Assembly: GCF_963678635.1 (NCBI RefSeq)
Contig: NW_026971593.1
Coordinates: 1 to 28,198 of the forward strand
Reading direction: 5' to 3'
DNA length: 28,198 nt
From: Symsagittifera roscoffensis
Taxonomy: Eukaryota > Xenacoelomorpha > Acoela > Convolutidae
The number at the start of each line of letters is the position of its first letter. Positions within the stretch are counted from its first letter, which is position 1. The notes under the pieces were generated by a model. That model was not told the origin of the DNA. It did no database searches and was given only the letters and a program-made list of their open reading frames with translations. Made by a program: the position numbers and the translations under genes. Below, in pieces: positions 19,792-28,198 of this stretch.

Positions 19792-20328
19792 TTATTGTTC
19801 CGACTTTCGATACGAAAGTAACGGAATATTTGTGCTCGGGGTGGTTTTTTTTTCTTCAGACAAATTTCGACTTTTTAACTAGCCATTTTTGACGGAATTT
19901 TTTTTATATCATTCAAAAGGTATTGTTGTCCTGAGCTCAAATTCGAAAAGATATTTCACCTGTGGTCGTTTTTAGTAAAGTTATGAGGGTTTAAAGATTG
20001 CCATTTTGACCAATTTGGGCAAATTAACGTAGGATATAATTCGCGCTATTAAAGCGTAAGGGGAGATTTAATCCGTCTTATAAATCGTTCCAAATTGGTT
20101 GAACGAAGCTTATTTGCCAAAATTGATTTGTTACTAGGAATGAAATCTTTTCTCTTGTACTTTATATGGCGTGTGGGGGGATGGTTTTCTTTAAAAAAAA
20201 TTCAAATTAAAAAAAAAAATTCTTTTTCTTTTATTTCATTTAATTTTTTTATGTCATTACTGCTGCTCCATAAACCTTAAAGGCAGTCGGAACATTCAGG
20301 GCTTCGCCCTGATACGAGCAGTCTTGTT
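19792..20328 (+). repeat. T repeat, copy 7 (most complete)
   Basis: The cleanest full copy (~537 bp). The 5' TTCCGACTTTCGATACGAAA forms a hairpin with the following GTAACGGAA. The interior has GGACGGAATT-like blocks, CGCGCTATTAAAGCG and ATTGATTTGTTACTAGGA. The 3' module contains CAGGGCTTCGCCCTG and GAGCAGTCTTGTT. MITE A3 lies 13 bp downstream. Confidence 0.85.
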
Positions 20329-20341
20329 CTTTAGTTTTTTT

Positions 20342-20565
20342 GGCTCTTTTCCAGTTCCCCCCCCCCCCACCTTTCAAAATACCGAGTTTGATGTTTGTTT
20401 TACGTGTTATTACGGCTAAATGCGTGATGTTACGCTGTAAAATATGAAGAACAAATCTGTTCACAGTTGTCGATTTGTTCACTACGCCAAATTTTATTGC
20501 ATTATGACAACGTTAAAGAAGCTTTTCAAAGTTGAATTTGAGAGGGGGGGAACTGGAAAAGAGCC
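20342..20565. mobile_element. MITE A3 (8-bp target duplication)
   Basis: A 224-bp member of family A with GGCTCTTTTCCAGTTCCCCC at the left and GGGGAACTGGAAAAGAGCC at the right. Perfect duplications GTTTTTTT lie at 20334-20341 and 20566-20573. Its interior is nearly the same as A1 and A2 (CGATTTGTTCAC, GCATTATGACAACGTT). Confidence 0.92.
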
Positions 20566-22029
20566 GTTTTTTTTTATTCGTTCCGACAATCTTTTAACAT
20601 GTGTTAAGACTTGTGTCTGGTTTCCAGTGATCTACATACATCAAATTGTGCGTACATTCAGTGCACAGCTTGGCCTGGTTAGTTTAAAAGTCTCAAATTT
20701 GGGTATCATTGGCCTAGGGGTCATTTCTACTTTTGAGCATTGAGCAAGGTCATAAAATGGTTTTTCCTGAGACGCTGACCGGTCAATTTTTGACACTTTT
20801 TATTTACTCCAATTATTTACCCTTACACATCGAAAATTTTCCGTTTCTTGATTCTAATGCTTCAATATAACTATACGATTCTAACTACCCAAATCTAATG
20901 CATGGAAATAACTGCATGAAACAAAATATTCGAAAATAACCACCCATGTAACTAAATTTTCACCTAATTTAAAGCAAAGTTGAGCAGTTCTTAAGACAAA
21001 TGCCCTAGAAATCTTGCGTCATAAAGTGCAGTGTGAGTCGTTTGTGAGCGGTTTCCTGCCACAATTTGAGCGTTTTTTGAGCAACATAATCACAAAAGCC
21101 AATCAAAAACCGCGCTAATTTTGATCGGTTTTTGAACAATTAATTTGAAAAGAAACGCTCAAAAATCAGTTAAATCTTGCGCTGTTTTTGAGCGGTTTTT
21201 GTTTGGAAAAAATTGTTTTGACTATTGTATAAAAGCAGGTCATGTCGCTTAGCAATTGTATGCAAATCAAAAGTTCGGATGCTCCAATAACACGTTTTTC
21301 TGACTAACTTACAAAGATCTAAATAATTTTGGTGGGTATCTGATAAAAACAGAACTATACTTGAGAATCCATTCTAAAACCATGGAATAATAATTTTTAA
21401 AAAATGCACACAATTCTTATTGAAAAATTAAAAAAAAACGTTCGAAGGAATTATGTTTTTAATAGTTACGGGATGGGTAAAGAAATGTCTCGTAAAAGGC
21501 GCTAGATCTCGTGATAGGTTGTGTATGTGTGTGCGTTTTGAATTGAACAAAAATTTAATCATCTATCAAGTATTTAATCTATTATTTTTTGAAATTTGTA
21601 TTCATAAATGAGTAAAGTTCACAAAAATCAAGCCTTTTTTACTCAAAAACTGACAAATCAAATCCTTGTTCCCATGCATCTTAATTGCGTATGTATAATT
21701 TTTTAGAGATATTTTATTACTGGCGTGTAACGCACCTCCGGTGCTTCAAATTTTTTCAGAACTCAAAAAAAACCGCATATATTAAAAAAAGATCTGCATC
21801 TGTTGAGTGTTTTCTCACAGCACCCAATAACAGGGTTCGTGATTTCCATCTTTGCTAATGCTTCTTCGATGAACATTTTGTTTCAAATTTTGAAAAACCA
21901 TTGAACTTTGTGAATTTTTTTTATCTATGTTCTTTAAAAATTTTTAAAATGACATAAAAAATTTGCGAATCCTGAATCTCACAGTACCCACCTACATGGT
22001 TGGGAATTTCAAATTTTTAGAAAAAACAT

Positions 22030-22560
22030 AAAAACGTCACATCTTGAAAATTACAGACTTGAGCAGTCATACATGGAAGCGAGTCTCGTAACCTTCTCGA
22101 GTACTCTGACAGCCCCCAACTATCAAAAATGTCAAAAATGTCATTTCTCAAAAATTGTCTTATCTCAAAAATTACAAAAATTTGATCAATCATATTTAGA
22201 GGCAAGATTCGCAACCCCTGAAAATACTCTAACAGCTCCTCATTACATGGAAGAAGGCTTCAAATTTAAATTAAATTAAGACGAAAAAACAAAATTTTCT
22301 CAAGTTTTTTTGAAAAAAAAAACCACAAGAAAACGTAAAACCTCGAAAACTAAAAAGATTTGAGTACTCATAAGATTCGCAACCTCCGAAAATTCTCTGA
22401 CAGTTTCCAATTTAAAGAGTTGAGAATTTCAAAAATTGAAAAAAAAACATTCATTTGGGTTTTCTGAATTTTTATTGAATCTCAAAAAAAGTCATATCTT
22501 ATAAACTACAGAGATTTAAACAGACTTGATTGGAAGTGAAATTCAAGTTTAAGAAATTAA
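22030..22560. repeat. Degenerate subrepeats in unit 1
   Basis: Four imperfect units starting near 22032, 22158, 22338 and 22489. Each carries a CATATCT-AAAACTAC-GATTTGA-CAGTCAT-like core, and three continue with GATTCGCAACC-TCTGACAG. The spacing varies from 126 to 180 bp. The 65-codon minus frame here is a by-product. Confidence 0.65.
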
Positions 22561-22618
22561 AAAATTTCTGTAGATGAAACATACAAACTTGTTTGATTAT
22601 CTTTTGACCTCAGTGATG

Positions 22619-23073
22619 CTGGGTAAGATTATTGGATCCCTATTAACGACACACCAACCCCTATTTTAAAAGGGGTTTTGATACAAAGTACAAATTTCAA
22701 GCAAGCTAAAACGTTGCATTATTTACTTACAGGGGTGGCAATTGTTCTTACAATGGGGAAGGGAATTTAAATAGAATAAATCAGCGAGTTTTGACCGATT
22801 AAATTTTAGAAGATAACAGAGGGGAAGGGTAAAATCGCTGATTTAATCTGCTTAACAACCTCCCCTTCTTTGAAAGACTGAGATATTGTTGAGATGATTT
22901 TTTAAAAAAATCTAGATTTCGTTATATACCCCTATGTTAAATAGCAAAAAACTGCCTCCCTATAACTAAACTATTTCAACGGTTAAGCATTAATGAGTTT
23001 TGTACCTTGTATCGAAACCCCCTTTTACAATAGAGGGAAATGTCCTTAACAAGGATCCTATAATTTTACCCAG
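22619..23073. mobile_element. MITE C1 with ~75-bp terminal inverted repeats
   Basis: A ~455-bp element. Left end CTGGGTAAGATTATTGGATC mirrors right end GATCCTATAATTTTACCCAG. The pairing continues about 75 bp inwards (ACCCCTATTTTAAAAGGGG and TTTTGATACAAAGTAC against GTACCTTGTATCGAAACCCC). An inner pair AAATCAGCGA and TCGCTGATTT lies nearer the centre. The flanks have TCAGTGA-like strings on both sides (TCAATGA on the right), possibly a 7-bp target duplication. No coding capacity. Confidence 0.8.
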
Positions 23074-23757
23074 GAGTCAATGAGTTTGAAAATTTATAGA
23101 ATCACTGAGTTTGAAAAAAAATTATTTACCCTCACACATCGAAAGTTTTCCGTATCTTGATTCTAATGCTTGAATATAACTATACGATTATAACTACCCA
23201 AATCTAATGCATGGAAATAACTACATGAAACCAAATACACGACAATAACCACCCATGTTACTATATTTTTCCCTAATTTGAAGCAAAGTTGAGCAGTATT
23301 CAGACAATTGCCCATGAAATCTTGCTTTATAAATAGCAGTTTGAGTGGTTTGTGAGCGGTTTCCTGCCACAATTTGAGCGGTTTTTGAGCAACATAATCA
23401 CAAAAGCCAATCAAAAACAGAGCTAATTTTGATCGGTTTTTGAACAATTAATTTGAAAAGAAACGCTCAAAAATCAGTTAATCTTGCGCTATTTTGAGCG
23501 GTTTTTTTTGGAAAAAATTGTTTTGACTATTGTATAAAAGCAGGTCATATCGCTTAGCAATTGTATGCAAATCAAAAGTTCGGATGCTCCAATAACACGT
23601 TTTTCTGACTAACTTACAAAGATCTAAATAATTTTGGTGGGTATCTGATAAAAACAGAACTATACTTGAGAATCCATTCTAAAACCATGGAATAACAATT
23701 TTTAAAAAATGCCCAAAATTCTTATTGAAAAATAAAAAAAAAACATTCGAAGGAATT

Positions 23758-24144
23758 ATGTTTTTATTAGTTACGGGATGGGTAAAGAATTGTCTCGTAA
23801 AAAGCGCTGTGTCTCGTTATAGATTGAGTAAGTGCGTGCGTTTTGCACTAAAAAAATCTTATTTTCTATCCAAGTTTTTTTATACTAATTCATTTGGAAT
23901 CATAGATGAGTCAGGTTTTTTACTAAAAAAACTGGCAAATCAATTCCTTGTTTTGATGCGTCTTTATTGCTTTAAACATGAACACAAAAATATCAATTGC
24001 GACAATCAAAAACATTTATATTTGTTGTATATCTGTTCAATTTTTCAATTTTTTATGACAAAAAGAGTGAAAGAAAAAATGATTTTTTTTATAGTTACGG
24101 GAAGAGTAAAAAAACTGTCTCGTAAATTGCGCTTTGTCTCGTGA
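23758..24144 (+). repeat. Internal ~324-bp tandem duplication in unit 2
   Basis: AGTTACGGGA followed by a GTAAA block and TGTCTCGTAAA recurs at 23769 and 24093. The copies are clearly diverged. Unit 1 has a single copy joining the left flank of the first to the body of the second, as unequal exchange would produce. An open frame of 139 codons spans it and repeats its own motif, VTGWVKNCLVK and VTGRVKKLSRK. I recognise no family in it. Confidence 0.6.
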
Positions 24145-25249
24145 TAGGTTGTGTATGTGTGTGCATTTTGAATTGAACAAAATTTAATCATCTATCAAGT
24201 ATTTAATCTATTGTTTTTTGAAATTTGTACTCATAAATGAGTAAAGTTCACAAAAATCAAGCCTTTTTACTCAAAAACTGACAAATCAAATCCTTGTTCC
24301 CATGCATCTTAATTGCGTATGTATAATTTTTTAGAGATATTTTATTACTGGCGTGTAACGCACCTCCGGTGCTTCAAACTTTTTTAGAACTCATAAAAAA
24401 CCGCATATATTGAAAAAAAAGATCTGCATCTTTTGAGTGTTTTCTCACAGCACCCAATAACAGGGTTCGTGATTTCCATTTTTGCTAATGCTTTTTTGAT
24501 GTAAATTTTATTTCAATTTTTGAACAACCATTGAACTTTGTAAACTTTTTTATATCTATGTTCTTTAACAATTTTTAAAATGACGTAAAAAATTTGCGAA
24601 TCCTGAATCTCACAGTACACACCTACATGGTTGGGAATTTCAAATTTTTAGAAAAAACATAAAAACGTAACATCTTGAAAATTACAAACTTGAGCAGTCA
24701 TACATGGAAGCGAGTCTCGTAACCTTCTCGAGTACTCTGACAGCCCCCAACTAAAAAGTCTTATATCAAAAATGTCAAAAATGTCATATCTCAAAAATTG
24801 TCTTATCTCAAAAACTAAAAAAAATTGAGCAATCATATTTAGAGGCAAGATTCGCAACCCCTGAAACTACTCTAACAGCTCCTCATTACAAGGAAGAAGG
24901 CTTCAAAATTAAATTAAATTATGACAAAAAAAAACAAGTTTGAAAAAAAAAAACCACAAGAAAACGTAAAATCTCGAAAACTAAAAAGATTTGAGTATTC
25001 ATAAGATTCGCAACCTCCGAAAATTCTCTGACAACTTCCAATTTAAAGAGTTGAGATTTTCAAAAATTGAAAAAAAACATTAATTTAGGTTTTCTGAAAT
25101 TTTTTTTAAATCACAAAAAACGTCATATCTTATAAACTACAGAGATTTGAACAGACTTGATTGGAAGTGAAATTCAAGTTTAAGAATTTAAAAAATTTCT
25201 GTAGATGAAACATACAAACTTGTTTGGTTATCTTTTGACCTCAGTGAAG

Positions 25250-25706
25250 CTGGGTAAGATTATTGGATCCTTATTAACGACACACCAACCCCTATTTTAA
25301 AAGGGGTTTTGATACAAAGTACACATTTCAAGCGTGCTAAAACGTTGCATTATTTACTTACAGGGGTGGCAATTGTTCTTACAATGGGGAAGGGAATTTA
25401 AATAGAATAAATCAGCGAGTTTTGACCGATTAAATTTTGGAAGATAACAGAGGGGAAGGGTAAAATCGCTGATTTAATCTGCTTAACAACCTCCCTTTCT
25501 TTGAAAGACTGAGATATTGTTGAGAAGATTTTAAAAAAAAAATCTAGATTTCGTTATATACCCCTATGTTAAATAGCAAAAAACTGCCCTCCCTATAACT
25601 AAACTATTTCAACGATTAAGCATTAATGAGTTTTGTACCTTGTATCGAAACCCCCTTTTACAATAGAGGGAAATGTCCTTAACAAGGATCCTATAATTTT
25701 ACCCAG
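25250..25706. mobile_element. MITE C2 with ~75-bp terminal inverted repeats
   Basis: The unit 2 counterpart of MITE C1, with the same CTGGGTAA ... TTACCCAG ends. The flanks read CC-TCAGTGA-AG before and GAA-TCAGTGA-G after, an exact 7-base match set 2-3 bases from the ends. It was duplicated along with the unit and is not an independent insertion. Confidence 0.8.
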
Positions 25707-25717
25707 GAATCAGTGAG

Positions 25718-25925
25718 TTTGAAAAAAACACCAAATACAATTCTGTGTTTCATCAAGAGAAATTAGAAGTTTTTTTATTTTATGTGGCAAATAACCCACA
25801 AAACAACAAGGACAAACTCAATGAAATAAAAAATTCATTCTAAAAATTTGATAATTGTGAGCATAGTAATACATATTATGGTTGAACTAAGCTGATAGTT
25901 CCATTAGAGTGAACAATTTCCCAAC
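25718..25925. repeat. Repeat E, copy 1
   Basis: A ~208-bp segment that reappears at 27991-28198 with no difference I can see. It begins GTTTGAAAAAAA-CACCAAATAC and includes TATGTGGCAAATAACCCAC. It marks a 2,273-bp period. Confidence 0.92.
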
Positions 25926-26399
25926 GAAAACAAACGTACACAAAAAAAATGAAGTCAACTTTTGTTGACGCGGGTGTGAGTTTCATTAAACTTCTATAGA
26001 TCTTTGTACCCAACATTGACGAATCTCAGTCGAGACGACAAAAGCTCTTGCGGAAATTGTGATTTTCATTTTTGTAAATTAGTTCATTTACATCTATTTT
26101 TTTAATTCGAAAATAAGATGAAACGAGATTAATTAAAATAAAGCTGTAAAATGATTGCTTGTTTTTTATACCAAGCTTGTTTTTGGTAGTCAAAATATTC
26201 CCGAATGAAACCCCTAGAACTTTGCAAAAAAGGACACAATTGAAATGTATCTGATTTGAGTACCGCGTCTTGATAACTTTCTGAATGTACAAAGACGCTA
26301 GAAAAATCTAAGTTTGTCTGGAAAAACAAAAAAACCGAGCACAACCTTTCGTCAAAAGACTGAATAAGAACATGAAGTTTGAATAATTGATTGCATTTT
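25926..26399. other. Non-coding interval with T fragment and hairpin
   Basis: GTCAACTTTTGTTGAC near 25953-25968 is a 6-bp-stem hairpin. At about 26284-26352 a minus-strand fragment of the T 5' end is visible (TCTAAGTTTGTCTGGAAAAA, ACCGAGCACAACCTTTCGTC). The two overlapping minus frames at 26404-26026 are not recognisable proteins. Confidence 0.5.
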
Positions 26400-27320
26400 C
26401 TCATAGTTAAGTGTTTATTCTGACTTAACTTGCGGTATTGTATTCAGACTTCAAAACAATTTTTTCACTTTCAAAACGACTAAAAGTACATTCTCATATA
26501 TCCGGGTCGAGACTGTAGTCTTATGATCAGACAGTTGCGACCAAATTTAGGTGTTTTTAGACTGCCGCGACCAAAAATGGACATATTCAAAACGCCGCAT
26601 CCAAAAATTGTTATTTCCAGACTTTGCGAAGCGAGGCAATGTGTCTGCGACCGGCAACCAAAGGAATGTTAACCGCGATCGGTGCGACCGAAAGAAAGTT
26701 AATTGCGGCAATCAAAAATTAGTCGCGGCGCTCGAAAAAACAGTCGCGGCTCGGAAGAAATTATTAGTCGAGGCATGGTCAAACAAGATGTCGCGTTGGT
26801 CGGAAAATTAGTCGCGGCGATCGAAAATTAGCCCCGGCATGGTCGAAAAAATGGCTGCGATGGTCTCAAAATTAGTCACTGCATGGTCAAAAACTGGTGG
26901 GACCAATGAAAAGTTAACGGAGATCGGCGCGACTGAAGAGACATTAATATCAATAGTAAAACATTTTTTCTTGTAGTTATGTGCCGATACAATCTATTCA
27001 GAATCGGGTTATTTCTAACGTAACTTGCAGTATTGTAAGCAGACTTCAAAACACTCGTTTGACTTTCAAAACAACCAGTAATAATTTTCCTATCCCGGAT
27101 AGAGGTTGTGGTTTTATGATCAGACGGTCGCGATAGAAATTTGGTATTTTCAGACTGCCGCGACTGAAAATGGACATTTTTAGACCGCCGCGACTGAAAT
27201 TTGGTATTTCGAGACTTTGCGGACCGAGGCAATGTGTCCGCAACCGGCGCGACCGAAGGAAAGTTAACCGCTATCGGCGCGACCAAAGGAATCTTAAGCG
27301 CGACCGAAGCAAAAAAAATT
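26400..27320. repeat. ~600-bp duplicated block leading into the minisatellite
   Basis: Two diverged direct copies, about 26410-26700 and 27005-27300. Both have TAACTTGC-GTATTGTA, CAGACTTCAAAACA, TTATGATCAGAC, GACTGCCGCGAC, GACTTTGCG and GAGGCAATGTGTC. Each runs into a GGTCG-rich array. CpG is much denser than elsewhere in the window. Confidence 0.75.
26700..26905. repeat. CpG-rich ~21-bp minisatellite, block 1
   Basis: Degenerate copies of a 20-23-bp unit close to GTCGCGGCGGTCGAAAAATT, with a GCATGGTC variant. More eroded than block 2. Confidence 0.75.
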
Positions 27321-27925
27321 GCGGCTGTCGAAAACTAGTCGCGGCATGGTCGAAAAATTGGTCGCGGCGGTCGAAAAATTAGTCGGGGCTCGGAAGAAAA
27401 AACTAGTCGCGGCGGTCAAAAAATGAGTCGCGGTGGTCAAAAATTAGTCGCGATCTTCGAAAAATCAGTCGCGGTGGTCGATAAATTAGTCGCGGTAGTC
27501 GAAAAATTAATCGCGGTTGTCGTAAAATAAGTGACGGCATGATCAAAAAATTGGTCGCGGCGGTCGAAAAGTTAGTCCCGGCATGATCGAAAAATCGGTC
27601 GCGGCGGTCAAAAAATTGGTAGCGGCGGTCGAAAACTAGTCGCGGCATGGTCGAAAAATTGGTCGCGGTGGTCGAAAAATTAGTCGGGGCTTGGAAGAAA
27701 AAACTAGTCGCGGCGGTCAAAAAATGAGTCGCGGTGGTCAAAAATTAGTCGCGATCTTCGAAAAATCAGTCGCGGTGGTCGATAAATTAGTCGCGGCATG
27801 ATCGAAAAATTGGTCGTGGCGGTCAAAAAATTGGTAGCGGCGGTCAAAAATTGAGTCGGGGCAAGGTCAAAAAATTAATCGCGGTGGTCGAAAAGATGGT
27901 CGCGGCATGGTCAAAAAAATTCTTA
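27321..27925. repeat. CpG-rich ~21-bp minisatellite, block 2, with 301-bp higher-order repeat
   Basis: About 28 imperfect units of GTCGCGGCGGTCGAAAAATT-A, with 23-bp GCATGGTC variants mixed in. A run of variants at about 27331-27510 repeats in the same order at 27632-27811 (offset 301 bp), showing a higher-order duplication. Because 21 is a multiple of three, frames stay open on both strands (a 112-codon minus frame reads FFDRRD and NFSTAAT heptads). That is a by-product of the repeat and not a gene. Confidence 0.88.
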
Positions 27926-27940
27926 ACAAGGAAATGTCAA

Positions 27941-27979
27941 GGGAAATGTCCTTAACAAGGATCCATTAATTTTACCCAG
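27941..27979. mobile_element. MITE C right-end remnant
   Basis: GGGAAATGTCCTTAACAAGG, ATCC and ATTTTACCCAG match the right terminus of C1 and C2. Only the end is present. Just before it, CTTAACAAGGAAATGTC is a small partial repeat of the same sequence. Confidence 0.7.
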
Positions 27980-27990
27980 AATCACTGAGT

Positions 27991-28198
27991 TTGAAAAAAA
28001 ACACCAAATACAATTCTGTGTTTCATCAAGAGAAATTAGAAGTTTTTTTATTTTATGTGGCAAATAACCCACAAAACAACAAGGACAAACTCAATGAAAT
28101 AAAAAATTCATTCTAAAAATTTGATAATTGTGAGCATAGTAATACATATTATGGTTGAACTAAGCTGATAGTTCCATTAGAGTGAACAATTTCCCAAC
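27991..28198. repeat. Repeat E, copy 2 (runs off window)
   Basis: Same sequence as 25718-25925 at an offset of exactly 2,273 bp, up to the last base of the window, so the true right end is not seen. Confidence 0.92.

Larger units (their letters stand above)
20812..23090. repeat. Segmental tandem unit 1
   Basis: A ~2.28-kb unit repeated at 23121-25720 in the same orientation with high similarity by eye. In order it holds a TTTGAGCGG-rich inverted-repeat patch (21040-21210), a short Met frame IVTGWVKKCLVK (from 21453), a GTAACGCACCTCCGGTGC block (about 21727), a degenerate ~125-180-bp subrepeat array (22030-22560) and MITE C1. No gene has an open frame conserved between the units. Confidence 0.85.
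23121..25720. repeat. Segmental tandem unit 2
   Basis: The second ~2.6-kb copy of the 20812-23090 unit. The length difference comes mainly from an extra ~324 bp at about 23769-24092. It contains the same subrepeats (about 24660-25200) and MITE C2. A minus 94-codon frame at 23447-23163 is closed by a stop in unit 1 and is not a gene. Confidence 0.85.

Noticed and set aside
23163-23447. 94-codon minus frame in segmental unit 2
   Set aside because: The matching region of unit 1 is closed by a stop, so the frame is not conserved between duplicates.
24648-24857. 69-codon minus frame (and its counterpart 22017-22214)
   Set aside because: It lies in the degenerate subrepeat array; indels between copies break any shared product.
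27170-27382. 70-codon Arg-rich plus frame, and a 136-codon minus frame at 26876-27286
   Set aside because: Both lie in the CpG-rich repeat region and overlap on opposite strands; the composition reflects the repeat.
27403-27741. 112-codon minus-strand frame with heptad repeats
   Set aside because: It results from 21-bp satellite units being a multiple of three; it has no support as a protein.

Overview
The window looks like an A+T-rich metazoan genome, dense with repeats and poor in genes. The evidence is an animal Cys-loop receptor gene split by GT-AG introns, a secreted C-type-lectin-like gene with an intron, decayed piggyBac-type transposase, short inverted-repeat elements with 8-bp target duplications, and long tandem duplications. 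No bacterial operon, Shine-Dalgarno pattern or CRISPR array is visible. The phylum cannot be fixed from the sequence. A tunicate or another soft-bodied invertebrate is only a guess.

Layout. Positions 1-2436 hold two broken piggyBac-like transposase copies on the minus strand, interleaved with two copies of a ~308-bp repeat (B). Positions 2936-5735 (minus) hold the best gene: a four-exon Cys-loop ligand-gated channel subunit. Joining the exons gives one uninterrupted 475-residue frame with signal peptide, exact 13-residue Cys-loop, M1-M3, cytoplasmic loop and M4. It lacks most of the acetylcholine-binding aromatic residues. From 5736 to about 7961 there is only A+T-rich non-coding DNA.

Positions 7962-20565 are dominated by a ~480-540-bp repeat, called T here. 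T begins with a palindromic hairpin and ends with a conserved structured module. Copies lie head-to-tail on the plus strand (7962-8742; 13446-14354; 15076-17349; 19792-20328) and on the minus strand (9961-11114, with a duplicated fragment at 11519-11718). Three members of a ~211-226-bp terminal-inverted-repeat element (MITE A) and one of a related element (MITE B) sit in or near these copies, each with a perfect 8-bp target duplication. Within this zone, 17750-18550 (minus) encodes a secreted C-type-lectin-like protein whose exon 1 has a one-base frameshift. A decayed second copy of its lectin domain lies at about 14820-15008.

Positions 20812-25720 are a tandem segmental duplication (units of ~2.3 and ~2.6 kb). 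Each unit ends in a ~455-bp inverted-repeat element (MITE C) with ~75-bp termini. Positions 25718-28198 contain a CpG-rich, roughly 21-bp minisatellite with higher-order duplications. The segment at 25718-25925 returns without visible change at 27991-28198, a 2,273-bp period that runs off the window.

The two protein genes show no functional link to each other. One encodes a membrane receptor and the other a secreted lectin-like protein. Most of the remaining sequence is the product of non-autonomous element insertion and tandem duplication. The strongest candidate for something undescribed is the T repeat with its conserved 5' hairpin and 3' structured module.
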